A DNA stretch of 64,000 bases, taken from NCBI GenBank assembly GCA_963978545.1, contig OZ021731.1:25378093-25442092 (forward strand). Direction: 5' to 3'. The stretch is from Linyphia triangularis. Lineage: Eukaryota > Arthropoda > Arachnida > Araneae > Linyphiidae. Made by a program: the position numbers and the translations under genes. The notes beneath the pieces were generated by a model that had not been told where the DNA came from, ran no database searches, and worked only from the letters and a program-made list of their open reading frames with translations. Shown here piece after piece: positions 1 to 14,100 of the stretch (position 1 is the stretch's first letter; every line of letters starts with the position of its first letter).

Positions 1-222
1 AATAATGATTTTCGGAATAATTATTTTTCCTAGTTGGGGTATCACTTTTAGAAACCCTTTATCTTCTCTCATATATGCGCAGGAATATCTTTAAATTGAT
101 ATCAATGTGAGATTGTGATTTCTTCCGGGAGGTGTTTCAAAGGAACTTGTCCTGCAATTCAGTCTGGAATGAGAGAAAACTGTTGGCAGTGGGAGTTTTC
201 CAACTCTTGCTACCGTGTCTAC
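1..222. other. Left edge, no feature seen
   Basis: AT-rich sequence up to the first transposon. It should be an intron of FAR gene 1 if exons 1-2 of that gene lie further left. I see no exon, RNA gene or repeat here. Confidence 0.5.
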
Positions 223-758
223 TAGAGGTCGGCGATATATCGATACGACGATATTTTTATCGATATTTCTAAAAAAATATCGATATTAAAAATATCGATA
301 AAAGTCACCGACATATCGATATTTTCAAAATTTTTTAGTTTTTTGATGATCGTTTTGTAGTTCCATGTGTTTTTTTTCAATTTTCTTTATTCCCTTTTCA
401 AAAACTTCAAAACTAAAGTTTGAACTGGCTGAGAGACAGTTAAAATGGCACCAATATTCAATATTTTGCCATACACTTAAAAGCTATTGAAAATTATCTG
501 AATTTTACTTAAAATCACTGCACCAGTTAATCGAAAATACAACTTTTTTTTGTAATAGATCCATTTCAGTTGAAAAAGTAATCACCTTACAAAAAAGCAA
601 TCATGTAAAATAGAAATTCGTTCCGAAAAACTTTGTTTCAGGCGAAATTGAAAATCAAATAAAAAAAATCATGTATCGATATTTTATCGATATTTTTTCT
701 TTCTATGCAACGATATATTATCGATATTTATTTTGATCGATATTTCCGGCCTCTAATA
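223..758. mobile_element. hAT-like MITE rich in TATCGATA
   Basis: The left end reads TAGAGGTCGG and the right end CCGGCCTCTA, forming an inverted repeat. Both ends are packed with ATCGATA-type palindromic words. The bases before it (GTGTCTAC, 215-222) and after it (GTGTCTGC, 759-766) match at 7 of 8 positions, as expected for an aged 8-bp hAT target duplication, although that placement leaves three extra bases (ATA) at the right end. There is no coding capacity, so it is non-autonomous. The inverted ends are clear; the hAT assignment is less certain. Confidence 0.55.
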
Positions 759-841
759 GTGTCTGCTCATTTTAAAGAGGAACTTAAATGACTAGGCTTC
801 GGGATGGTTCGGTCGCAGGACTTTTTACATGCTGGCCATAT

Positions 842-3800
842 TAGTCCAGTCATTTTAGAGTTGAACCTTGCACAAATTCCCATTGAGCTGAAATTTTGCA
901 GAGTGGCTTTATTCGATGCCCTGAGCAACCCGCAAAAAGTCCCCTACTCTCCCCCTTCGGCTTCCTGGTTTTTTAGGTGCTGGAATGCTGGGGCGCTTTA
1001 GAAATGCTGGAGCAGCTGTTACGCACGAACGGCTGGTCGCATTGAGCTCAAATGAAAGAAAAATAGATGAATTTTAATTTAAATATAAATTTGATATCAT
1101 TCATTGACTTAAAAATCGATAAAAGCCTGTCAAAGTCGAAAATCCATGTTTTTTTCAGTACTTTTTCGATTTGAGCACTTCTATTTTTAATAAACGATTT
1201 ACACCCCCATTTGACAAAAAACTATTCAACTCTTTTTCAGCTTTTTAGAAATATATTAATATTGTTTTTGCAATAAATAGTTGCAGATATATGAGCGTTT
1301 CAGTGAAACACTACCTAGTATTGGGAGTCTCATAATAAAGCTTGCGGTGTTTCACCCTGATCAAACCAAACGCAATAACCATTTTCCTCAAGTCTTTTCC
1401 ATGTAAGACTTTTTTTAAACTGAAATACAATATCATATTACATAGTTATGTAGATAAATGCATCATACGCATCTATAAGAAAAACATCTATAATCTATAA
1501 GAAAAACATCTATAATCTATAAGAAAAAATATCTCTGAATAAATATTTATCTTAGAAATTTTAATTTTTAACTAATTACATATTGTTAATATACAATAAC
1601 TAATAATGCACAAAAAAAGCAATAGCATTGTTTGTGGGATATAATTCTTACTATCCACGTCCCTGAAACAAAATATAAAGTGATGTTAAATGTGGTTGAA
1701 GGGTTATACAACTAGAAAAACTATTTTTTTCTTTTAGAAGATATATGTATATGTATTTTACCTTTTTTTGGTCATTAAAGCAGAAATGCTAAGCTGTTTT
1801 CTTCATCAAATAGAATATTATCTACGAATTTGTTTTCGCACATCCTTTTGCATTATCCACAAATATTTGAACATTGAAGTTCTGCTCTCCTGCAATCACA
1901 CCTGCTACTCGAGTTGCAATTACTCTTACAGTTGCAAGATATAATTTATAACAGTTCATCTGGAGAGGAAGGTAACATTGTAGGTTGAGGAACTAATTTG
2001 TCATTTAAGAATTTCCATCCCATTTTGCAGCTTCTAGAACATTTCTTAATCACTGTTGTATTTGATGATAAACACGAAGTGTATGATAACTTACCGCAGC
2101 TAACGTTGGAGGGAGAGTTTCTTATTTAAAAGTGGAGGTTATTGCAGTTTTGCTTATACCTCTGTTGTACATGTATATCCGTAACTCGTCTAGTGTTACC
2201 CAATTTTGGCTTTTGTGAAGTGTTACCATGAACTTTTCTCCTGCTTCTACTATTTTACCACAATCTGTTTTAACCAAATTAAAAATTTCCAGCGTTTTCT
2301 TTATTCGAAAATTTTCAGATAGGATACCCCTTTCCTTTATTCTACAGTGCAGTTGTTGTATCGCATCCAGTCATAAAATGAATGAAAAATATATGGTTCT
2401 TCATATCCCCAATCTTTCTCTGTATACCTACAATATAGTACAATTTTGCTATTTTTGATCAGACGTTCGATACAAGGAGCATAATGTTTGCTTTATTTGG
2501 AGTTATAGCAACTAGCATTGTCAAAATATCACTATCTGTTGCAACAACTGTCACCTTTCGTTTACATTTAGAGTTTTCCAAAGCAGTGGCAACAATTAAG
2601 GCATCAGCATCTCTTACAGCTTCTTTCACGTCCACTCCTTTCTTTTCAAGATAAATTTTGTAGTTGTTGTTGTATGAGCATGGTTTAATTGCCACTATTT
2701 GACAGAAAATCTTCATGTTTGCATGTAATCATTTGTGTCATATACTGTTATGTTCGCACATTCCCGTTTTCGTGCTCTTCGAATTTGTTCTTGTTCTTTA
2801 GTTGTAGGACCGCCGTAACCTCAAAATATTTACGTGATGAACACAAGGTGGGAGTAGCAAAATACAGTATCACAGTACCAGTATCTTTCAATGGGAATCC
2901 GCATATTATGGAAATTTTCACAGTCCACTATTGCCTTTGTGCATCAGTTTTTAAACAGGGTGTAATCTTAAGTTCTATTTTAACTAGCAGCAGAAAAACC
3001 CAATGAAAAGGAAAAGAGCGATACTTTTTAATAAATAATCAATAAATTTTCACAACGAACAGCGATATCAACGATTAAAAAAAAACACCTGGATAATTGT
3101 AAAACTTCCAAAATCAATCCTGTTTCTCCCATTTTTGGTCAAAGGCACCCCCGGGTTTTTTCAGATTCTGTATGTTTTTTAATGCCACATGTTTTTTAGA
3201 AAGGTAAGCGCCAACTTTTGTGGCTAAATTGGTGTAATGACCCTTCAATTACGAAAGGGGATAGTCTCATTTAGTCTCGACACTTGATGGTCAAATGAAA
3301 AGGGGAAAACTTGTATTGCATCATTGAAACCCTTGTATATCTGCAACTATTTATTGCGCAAGCACTATTTATATATTTCTAGAAAGCTGAAAAAGAGTTG
3401 AATAGTTTTATGTCAAATGGGTGTAAATCATTTATTAAAAATAGAAGCGCTCAAATCGAAAAAGTAGAGAAAAAATGCATGGTTTTTGACTTTGATAGGA
3501 TTTTATCGATTTTTAAGTTAATGAATGATATCAAATTTATACTTAAATTAAAGCCCATCTATCTTTCATTTGAGCTCTATTTGAGCTCAATGCGACTAGC
3601 CGTTCGTGCGTAACAGCTGCTCCAGCCTTTCTCCAGCGCCCTAGCATTCCAGCACCTAAAAACCCAGGAAGCCGAAGGGGGAGAGTAGGGGACTTTTTGT
3701 GGGTTGCTCAGGGCATCAAATAGAGCCACTCTGCAAAATTTCAGCTCAATGGGAATTTGTGCAAGGTTTGACCTATTTTTTGCCTGGAATGACTGGGCTA
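842..3800. mobile_element. 3-kb transposon with ~465-bp terminal inverted repeats (element 1)
   Basis: Positions 842-1303 and 3333-3800 are inverted copies of each other. They diverge internally just after the shared 'ttgcagatat' region. The outer ends read TAGTCCAGTCATT and AATGACTGGGCTA, flanked by TAT on both sides. The interior holds a minus-strand decayed ORF (1954-2840) of the same family as element 2. Length, long TIRs and an internal ORF suggest a once-autonomous cut-and-paste transposon. I do not know an established superfamily name for it. It lies in the expected 5' intron space of FAR gene 1. Confidence 0.8.
1954..2840 (-). pseudogene. Decayed transposon ORF, TGCDTT family
   Basis: The longest open part (2459-2716) reads DADALIVATALE then ATDSDILTMLVA. 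Past a stop it continues in the same frame with FIHFMTGCDTT near 2351-2380, then a broken NKGKG. A downstream segment near 1954-2010 resembles the W-G-W-K region seen in element 2, before a proline-rich end. Stops and frameshifts break the ORF, so it is inactive. The spaced acidic motifs (ADA, DSD, GCD) look like the metal-ligand order of PIN/FEN-type nucleases; that is inference from the motif pattern only. Confidence 0.65.
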
Positions 3801-4990
3801 TATTTCATCTTATTAAACTATATTTAGTTAAGACTTTGTATATATAAAGTACAGATTTCTTATTTTATAAATAAATCTTTTCTTTTTTATGCTCAATTAG
3901 ATTTTGAATCTAATGCAATAATCGAAATTCGAAATTATGTGGTAATTATTAAAACTTAAATTTTCAAGCGTTAATATTTCTTAATTAAAGCTTCCGTTTT
4001 CAAATAATAACGTTTTCTTATTTTATGCCAAAGGGTGATAGAAAAGGAACAGAAATACTCTTCAAACTTTTCTCACCTTCTTCTCTTAACTTTGTTTGCT
4101 AAATATGTCTAAATAAATATTTATTTTCAGACCCTACTTCAAATTGCAAAACACCAACCTTTTTTTTAAAATAGTAAAATTATAAACACGAACTTGTAGT
4201 AGAAATGCGGTTTTGAATCCTAGTATGTGCATAACAAGATCATCCAAAAAGATTTGGACCTGGACTCAATTGACAACTGTATCTTAACTATGTCGCACAA
4301 TCATCGTGTTAAAATTGAGAAAGTGTACAACCCCACTTTACAGGCATCATCAATTATGATCCTATTGTGGAGCAGAAGTTCGAGAGACCCTGGACAATTC
4401 ATCACGATCCATCATGGTGAATCCCCGACAGCGGATGCAACATTTCATGATTGTATTTTTTTTTTATTAATTTATATTTTCTTTAAGGCATAGGCCATGC
4501 AAGTTTGTAACCAGTGTATTTTTGTCTTTAAAATATACCTGTGTTTTAAAAATTTAATTTATAGTCACATCTTTGACAAACATGTCATATCCTCTTATGA
4601 GTTCCATGTAATCTACTTTAGCACGAGCATCTGCTTAACCTGCTCCCCCCGACTTGTTCTTTGCTCTGACAAGAGCTCAGTCCCTTATTCTCTTTTTCTT
4701 TTCTTATTCCTCACTGGGAACTACCTGAGATGAAGTAGTAATGGCCAACCCCTCAGGCAAGCACTACAGAATTTATTTATGATTTAAAACTAAAATCTAA
4801 ATACGGTTTTGTTCAACATCCTTTGTAATATTCCTGCACACTCAAAAGTGCAAACCGTATCTGTGTAGCGTTCAACTGCGTAGATTAATCGGGGACGAAT
4901 TTCACATCTAAACCCCCCCCCCCCCTCTAACCATCCACCTATCTTTTTGCTGAGTTTAGTTTTTAAATTATCATTCTACTCTTTCTAAAG
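3801..4990. other. Intron sequence upstream of FAR gene 1 exon 3
   Basis: I searched for counterparts of gene 2 exons 1 and 2 (TGAAGYLG and NIYILLRA motifs) here and in the rest of 1-4990 and found none. The stretch is AT-rich with a C-run near 4914-4925. It ends in a weak pyrimidine tract and the AAAG acceptor of exon 3. Confidence 0.5.
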
Positions 4991-5166
4991 GTGTTTGACG
5001 GAGTGAAGAAAAACATGCCAGAGGTTCTAGAAAAAGTGCAAGTTGTGAGAGGCGATGTTTCCTTACCGGATTTTGGAATGAGTGAAGAAGACCTGCAGAA
5101 AGTCACAGAAAATGCCAGCATTGTTTTTCACATTGCAGCCATTGTAAATTTCAAAAAGCCTCTCAA
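4991..5166 (+). CDS. FAR gene 1 exon 3
   Basis: 176 nt, starting after a TCTAAAG acceptor and ending before GTAACT. It encodes VFDGVKKNMPEVLEK through HIAAIVNFKKPL and carries 2 nt of the next codon. H-x-A-A-x-V-x-F is the conserved FAR strand/loop of the Rossmann domain. It is about 84% identical to gene 2 exon 3, which lacks one Asn codon found here. Confidence 0.93.
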
Positions 5167-8100
5167 GTAACTTTGCGTATTTTTATTTATCGAGTATTAA
5201 GTGTGTTTTATTTGAGTTTTTGGAAGATTTTATTCAATGCTCCAATAACCTCAACTTTGAGGTCTAAGCGGAAATAATGGTTTAACCCCTTGGGTACATT
5301 TGACGGCTGAGATTCGTCATGCACTTGTTTTGCCTTAATAATGACGAACCTAATTCGTCATTCAAACTAGTTTGATTGGATAGATTTTAATGTCACAAGA
5401 GCCATGATTGGTTAAGTCAAACGTCGGTTGGTTTACCAATACTTTAAAAAAATAATTTGTTTGGCTGTATTCCTTTAAAGTTCCTTTATTGTTTTGAACC
5501 AACCGTTCAAAAAGCAAGAATTTTCCCAAATAAATCTGTACCCAAGTGGTTAAATTAAGTGAAAGGGATTCTGGGAAGAACATTATATAAAATTTGTATT
5601 TTATGTGAATTTGTATTTTATGTGTTTTATGTGAATTTGTATTTTATGTGAATAATCTTTACCAAAGTCCACCATTCTTCCTTCTTGTTGACGACCAGCT
5701 ATCAGTACCGCTAACGTGTCAACAAATAGCATTGTTCTATTATCGCAAAAAGAGGACTTAAGATATTCCCCTTAATTTTTAAACTCTTGATACTTTTTTA
5801 ATAACCTAATCTTAAACAATATACAAATACGTAAAGTTTCGAAACAAGATAAATGTTATAGTTCATAACTGTGTTGCAAAATTTCATTTAATATACATTT
5901 TAAGGGTGAAACTCTCCCTTTCTTTGAAGATTCTAATTTCTTCATGTCATCAATTTAATAATTATGTTTATAGCCGTTCTACTGCTTTTCAGTATTCTAC
6001 TACAATATGTATAAAAGAGCCAAAATCTCACATAATTCAACTTTGTAAGTCTAAGCTTTGAAAAAGCAATATTCAGATCTCGGAGATCCAAAGCTTATGA
6101 TGTACAATTATGGTTGTAGACAATCAGCTCTTAAATGTCATTTCCATCATTTCCCATATTCTTTTCCAATTGTCCTTTTTCCGTGTTTAAAGTCAAGTTC
6201 TTATGATTTAAAAGATAGTTTGGGGCAGACAGATAAAATATGATAATTTTAATAAACGAGAAAGAATAATTTGTGTGTTTTACAAACGTAGAATATATTA
6301 TCTCTAATTATCTCTCTGTATAAATTTCAAATCCCTTATTGTCGAATTTGACAAACTGGCTGATATAATCCTTAATTCCCCCACATTTTCCATTTAGTCA
6401 CTACTTTGATATTGGTACAAATGTCAGCAAGAACGAAGTTAGAAAAAGTAACGCATTTCGATATCGCTTAAACAACTTTAAGGAGTCAAACGTGCCAGAT
6501 AGGAATTATTCCATTGGCCTACTTCCCATTAAAAAAGGGCGCTAAAAATTGATAAACATGATTCCAAAGCTATACATAGTAAAATAAGTGGTACACATTT
6601 TAAATTGCGTCTTTCATTGGGTCGAAAAGGGAATAAACCATTCCAAATGTTTTATTTCTGAATATAATACTTTACATAAAGGCAAGACTATAAAAATCCG
6701 TGCCTATGGTCCCAAATCTGTAAAAAGTCAAACTAAAATTCACGATTTTGACTATCCTTAAGGCAGCGTTCGCCACAAACTTTTAGAGGTGAACCTTATG
6801 ACTTTTCATGTGATTTAGATTAATATTAAATAAGCCAATATATACCTTTACTATGGATTCGATAATATAATACATTACTGAAAACTGGAATAAAATAATA
6901 AAATTTGTTTTATTTTAATAAAATTACATTTGATATTTGGTATTTTTTCCATATAATTAAAACAAAACTAATAATTTCCATTTTTACATAAATCTAAGTT
7001 TACAAAATTCAGGAATATTTCGTTATAACGTAACAATGTAACTTGTCATAACTTTTGATAACCTCCCCTCCCCCCCTCCCACCATTTTAGTTAATTTCAA
7101 TTGTAAGACGATAACTGCAGAAATCATTCTTTTATGATAGAATCCATGTCCGTCATGCCTGTCGTTTTTGCTTTACTTTTTTCTGAAATATTACAACAAT
7201 TCGTATTAATTCGAATAAGAATTATTGATAACAATGATGATAATTAAAAGAAACAATTCACGTAATTAAATAAATATAATATAATATAATAAAATATATA
7301 ATATAATATAATATAATATAATATAATAAAAAGCTCTATGGAAAAAAAACAGGACCATATAAAGATAGAGGAGGAGTAATATCGAAAATTTTTAAGATGC
7401 AATATTTTATGAATATCCTTGAAAAATTGGGGACCTCGGCTTTTTGACAATCTTCTTTTGAACGAACGATGTAACTAGGATATTTTTTCTCCTACAAATT
7501 ATTTTAGTTTTTTACATAAATCTCTCTCACCAGATGGCAGAGATGAGAATAAAAAGAAAAGAATTACATTCGTGTCTAACATCGGAATGAAAGATTGATA
7601 TAAATTTTTTTTGAAAAACATTTTATTGCATTTTACGATTAAACTATTTCTTTACATCGCATTTTTTTAAATGTTAGTTTATGTTAAATCAAACACTGAA
7701 ACATTGTATTCATTCAAAAATCCAATCACCTGCGTCGATTGATTATTCATTTTATTTACTTATTTACACATGAATTTAAAAATAAATTTATATAAATATA
7801 TCTAAAAATAAATACATATTTAAATTATTATTTTTTTTTTAATTATTTTTTTTTTAAATTTTATTGTATAAAGTTTTTCTTAAGCTTTCATGAATTACAA
7901 ATGTTTCACACTGAAATTTCTTATAATAAATGATAAATGATTGAGTGCAGTGCAGATACACATAAAACCATTCTCTTCCAGATATACTCTGCAAAGTAAT
8001 GTACTGTCTGTACAGTATGCTATTGATATATGCCGAAAGTTGAATAAACTGGATGTAAGTATTTCCTTCTCAGATTTTACAACAGAAATCTATGAGATAC

Positions 8101-11100
8101 AGTGAATCGTTTTTGTTTGACACTTGACCAGCCTATTACTGAGTGTCCAAAATAAGTTATTTAGAGGTTTTAAACTTAAAAGCTTAGAGGTTTAAAGCTA
8201 GTCTAAAAGTATACAGAACCTTAAATAGCAACATATTATGTAGTCTCAATTGAATACCGTGATGTCATTAATTGCAGCCTCAATTTCACTAACCAACTTT
8301 TTAAAAAAAATCAATCTTTTTTTCAGGCTTTCGTATATACTTCCTCCTCTTATGGTAACATCAATAGAAACTCTACTATAGAGGAACAAATTTACAGGCT
8401 GCCTTTTCATGCTCAAAAGTTCCTTGATGAAATAAGGTTTGTTGAAATTCTGTGTATTCATTGAATCAATTTTGATAAAATTAAATTGCTGTAGTCACTG
8501 GTATTTGTGCATTACAACTGAAAATTATGTCTTTCCTATTAGAAGCTAAAAACTAGCAATCAGAAAAATTTAAACGTAGAATTTTTGTGCTATAATTTTT
8601 ATAAAATATTATGTGTATAGAAAACTATAGCCAAAATAATTGAAGAAAGGCGTCGTCTTAGAAAATAATGGGGGAAAAGTTAAAGTTTTTTAATGACTAA
8701 TGAACAAATAATGTACAAATACTTAAATCTGATTAATATTTCTAATTGAAATAAAATTCTCTATGAAAGTCAGCCACTCCTAACTGAGAAATATTTGAGC
8801 TATATAATATCAACTTAAATATCAACGTACGTCATGAACCATGAATACGTCAACGTAAAATAATTTTACTGACGTTTTTTAGATGGGGGCAGAATCTGTT
8901 CTAAGAGCTGATCTTCATAAAATGTGGGGAATTTGTCCATGAAAAAAGATATTTGAAGTACTAAACAGCAGTTCAACTATTGCCACCAGCAAGAAGTGTT
9001 ACACTTTTAGAAATTGCACAAGATTTGACTTTTCATGTTTAACAGAAACGTACACCGAAAAGAATACAATACGATGGCATTTTACGAGTAATAGATGACA
9101 TACAATTGCTTAAACAAAAGTACCATTTTAGCAATCGAATAATTTTTGATGATTTTTTTTTTTTTTTTTTAAATTTTGTACACATTTTGTAACGATTATT
9201 TCCTTATTGTCTCATGATAGAAGTCATTTCCACGTTGTCTTAATAACACATATAGAAAATTGTGCGAGAATCTGAGGATTTATATAGGCTCCAGACTGCT
9301 CTAATCAGGGTCAGTTTTATTATGGTAACAAAGTAATCTTGTACTTTTGGGTTCAATTCCTCATCTGAAATCAGTGACATCAAAGATGTGAAGGCATTGG
9401 ATTATCAGACAAACTGGCAAATAATTTGCAGAATTTTCTCTCCTTTTATATGTAAATATAGAAAAAGGTCGTCTTGAAATGCCTTCTAAGAATCGTTGTA
9501 CTTCTGTTCGTCTGGTCAAAGTCTTCAAAGGTGTTCTTCAATAGGATAAACCCTTATCATAATAATATTCCTTGGGAACATTATGGTTCATTCCAGTCAA
9601 GTCAACAAGGACAAAGTTGGAGAGGGCCCTTGAGTATCTCGGATCCGATCTTGACAATAAGTTAGTTAACAGCTATCTTTATGTTTGATGTAAAGGCCTT
9701 AAACCATATTTTTCATAAAAGGCTTACTTACAAACTAATGAAAATAAACATTCGAGTAGCCATTAACGAAATTATCTGGTCATACCTCATAGATAATTTA
9801 TTTTGAATTAGAGGGAATAGAACCCTCTCTGATTGTAGAACCATTGATGCTGAGGTACTACAAGAACTTATTCTTGGTACAGTAATCTAAATTTTTTGCA
9901 ACTCTGACTTCCTTAACCTTCAAAGAAAATGATAATTGTCTGGAAGGCTACTACACTGACAACACGGCGATGCCACTAAATCAGGTGATCATCTCGAATT
10001 TGAAGGTCAAATAGCTTAATGGCAAGATCTCTGACATCAAGGACTTAAAGATAACCATCAAGTTGGTTATCTACCTGGCTCTTGGTCACCTAACAGAATG
10101 GTAGGTGACCAACAAGCTATCTCAAATCCTTGCCGATGGCAAACCTAAACCCAGCAGAACTTAGGTTCTCCTTTTTGACAAGAAAATCTTAATCGCTAAA
10201 TAAACAAATTACTTAAGGTAATCTATCACCAACCAAATGCATAGGAAATACCACATAAAGAAAGTCGTTAGCAAAGTTGTTGGCTTGATGCATAAATTAA
10301 GACTCTGTTTGATCTAAGATCGAGACTTCGCTACCTCTAAAAAGCAGCAACATGAGTCTGCTATAAGGATTGTCCTTACATATGCGTCACCAACCTAGAT
10401 GGCAGCCACACGTGCCAAAATTAGAAAACTGCAAGTGGCACAGAACGAAGGGAACCCCAGGGAAATAGTTGGTAGTACTAGTTACATCCGCAACAACCTG
10501 ATCCATAGAAACCTCAAAATAACACAATTGAACAGCATCTTGCTAAACTAAACGTAATGTTTTACTATAAAAATCCTTTTACTATAAATTTGTATCCTTT
10601 ACTAATAATATTATTTAAAGCCATTTTAGATTACTTCATTATGCAGGACAAAGTCGCTTATTGTATTTTGAGGGAAGGCACAAGTACGGAGCCGTAAGCA
10701 GCGTTTGCTCTCTCTGGATTGCCAGATCATATCAAACTGTCTATTAAAAACGAAGCATTATCACCCACGTGATACAATTAGTCATGATTGTGCTGTCGTA
10801 ATTTTCGTCTTGTTTGTAATAAATATGTTTCACTACATTTCACAACGAAGGTTTTATGACAGTTGGCATAATTCATATGAAATTATTAAAAACCGTATAA
10901 GTTGGTATATCCACACGAAACTATATATTTAAATACCCATCTCTTTGACAATCGACCTTTGATCCCATCTCCTGGAAATGATTTTGTGGAAACAATATTT
11001 TTGCTCAGAATAGCGCTCGTGTAGCTCTAGCTTCAGGTTAGAAAATATCAAACAAATCAAATAGAGAAAATTTTCTACCGCCCAATCCAAACTGAAATTT

Positions 11101-14100
11101 TCAGCAGACACTAAAATCTATGCTAATTTTTATAACAATTTAATACTAAAAATTACAATTTTTTTTATATTTTAAATTTAAAGCCTTTTTTCTAACTTAT
11201 TGTTATATGTCATAGAAAAATCATATGTTTCAGAGCAATATTGTGGTCTAAAAAAAGCATTAGGTCTAGGCATAGGTACAAACTGGCTGTCATAAAGTAG
11301 TGGAGTTCTGGTCTTGAAAACTTATAACACACTTGTGGTTTCTCTGATGTTCCGATACCCGCTTACTGTTTCAATTGGGATTTGTTCACCATTCTAATGG
11401 TTTATTTTTGTACCAATTAAAGTTGTTTAATTAATATCGAATTAACATTGATCAATTTACTTACCCAATATTTTAAATAAAGCTGTTCCGGCAGGTTGGG
11501 ACGCTCGGGTGATCTCCTTTCGGGCTGGTGGTGACACTTTCTTCCCGGCCGGGGTTTATCCCAACTCCAAACCTTTCGGGGTGATTTCTCTGGCCTCGGC
11601 AATCCAATCCAATACAATTGGGACTTGTTGGTTGAAGCTTTAGATTTAGAGTATACTGACAATTGTCGGGGGTACATTTATATTTGCTCTAAAAATTTAA
11701 CAAACGAAATATTTTGCAGAAATGGAACTGAAGAGTCCCTCGAACAGCTGGTGTCGGAGTGTCATCCCCCTTGGCCCAATTTTTACACTTTCAGCAAAGT
11801 TTTGGCGGAGAATGTTATACTGGATAACGCATCTGATCTTCCGGTCATCGTTGTCCGGCCATCGATCATTGGGACCGTCTGGAAGCGCCCTCTCCCAGTA
11901 AGTAGTTCTACTAAAACCACTCTACCTTAAAAAAAGAAGAAAAAAAAGGGGGAGGGGAATGTCAGTCATATTTTATTAAGAATCCATACAATTATTCTCA
12001 GTAAACACAAATGGCTGTTGCACGGCAAATATAGAGTCGAATGTCATGGAATTAATTAGCTCTTGGAATGACCTTTTAGTGACAGACTTTCTGGAATACT
12101 TTTTGTATTTCAGAAGTGACATTTGTTATGAATATGCAAATGAGTTTTTACATACTTTCTTTATTTAACCTGAATTCTATTCTAAGTGTTCGGAAATTCA
12201 TTAACTACTGCTGGTTTTAGGAAGGTAATGTAGTATATATTATCAGTCAATTTAGTTGTTTGTGTGCAATTTAGATAATCTTTTATCAATATAAAATGCT
12301 TCTACTGATTGTATAGCGGCTCTAAAAAACCCTTTTTTGTTGCTTCGTTCCGTGTCATAAGAGTTATAATGGTTACACCCTTCACTCGTTTCTCTCCTCC
12401 CACCTTCTCCAAAAACATCTCTGATAATGAAGTGTAATGTCTGCTGTCTGGTAGATTAGGGAGCTTGTGGGACCGAAGAGTTGGAATTACAAACCATTAA
12501 CCTAAGTTTTCCTTCCTCAACAAATAGCATACAACGTTGCAAACTCCCACGAATTTTGGAATTTTTTTTTAATGAGAGCTAGAATTGCTGGTTTTTCCTG
12601 TCTTATCATTCAATCACCTCATTAAAAAATAAAGTGCCAACTTGGATAAGTAATTACGACACCACTGGCATAAATGATGGCATAATGAAATAGCTTAATT
12701 AATGACTGTTGTGTAAAGGAAGATATTTATTTGAAAATGGTGAGAAATCACCAAATTTAGTTCTCAAAAAGAAATCCATAGAAAATGATAATGTATAGGA
12801 CATAGTTTCCAGGGAACGGTAATTTTATCAAATATAAAAGTATTTGTACTGTATAAAGTGGCAATTACTATCAAATTTCGACAGTAATTGTCACCTATTA
12901 AGATATTCAAATTTTTAAATCAAAATGTATTCCTTTTCTTTCAGGGGTACATAGAAGAAACCAGTGGAATCACTGCTCTGTCGATAGGAGTAAGTTTCAT
13001 AAACTCTTCCATTATAACTCTCTTTGTTTTTGTTTATTATAATCTCGCTCCCTTTCTGTTTTATCCTCTTATTCTTTCTCTCTTTAGCTCCTACTTGAAT
13101 TTTTGCACTCATTAACCCTTTCACGCTCAAGGGAAATATTTTTCCCTTCTATAAAAATCATTATCGATTGTTCAATTATTATTGAATCGATATTTTTTTT
13201 ACTGAATGTCAAAATAAAACGTATGTCCAAGGCGGCAAATGTGTTTCTGAACGAATAAAAAAAAAAAAAAAACATATAGAAAATAGGACACATAATAAAT
13301 GTGTTATGTGCAATGTCCACTTGTGCTTCACAAGTAAACGAAATTGTTTCGTAGAATATCATAACTATTTATTTTAGTTTTCTGATAATTTTTATTATGT
13401 TTTTTGTATTACAAAGCAATAAATAAAATACCGATATAATAAAACTAACTCTTCGTTTATTTACTTTTATGGTCCATAGGGAAAAATATTTCCCATGAAA
13501 TTAAAGGAAACCTATACACCCTGCTATGTTTTTCTGGTGATATTCTCTTACTTTACACCCACAATAGCTAAAATATTGTGTTGTATTGGCATATTTAGTC
13601 TTGGACATCTTATGGTCCTGTAAGGGTTAATACTGATTTCACATCAGTGTCTACGAACTAATATCTGAACGGCAAAAGATTAATTTACAAACTCAAAGAA
13701 AATCATGACATATACGAGGAATTTTTGTTACTTAAAAAAATATCACTTTTGTGAAATAAAATTTTGAAAATGTATGTTAAAAATATTTATAACAATAAAA
13801 AAATATTTAGATTTTTATAATTTCTTTTAGTACACTCATGTCCATAAATTAAGGATAATTCAGTTTTTCCCTAATAACTTCTCAGTGGAGCAGCGTAGAC
13901 ACTTGAAATTCACTTCAAAGACACATCTTTATGCAACATAATGATAATTAAAATAACTCAGTCGCAAATTGAAATGCAAAGTGTACAGCGGGGGCATATG
14001 CAAAAGAATGGAGTACCATTAGTGTGCAGTTGTCAAGATGCATTTACATTAAAAATCACTCAACACATGGAGTTGACTTTTAGTGTGAGATACGATCTCC

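Noticed and set aside
804..1001. 65-residue ORF at the left TIR of element 1
   Set aside because: It reads through the transposon boundary and TIR; no coding evidence.
842..4990. Missing exons 1 and 2 of FAR gene 1
   Set aside because: No sequence resembling gene 2 exons 1 or 2 was found; they more likely lie left of the window.
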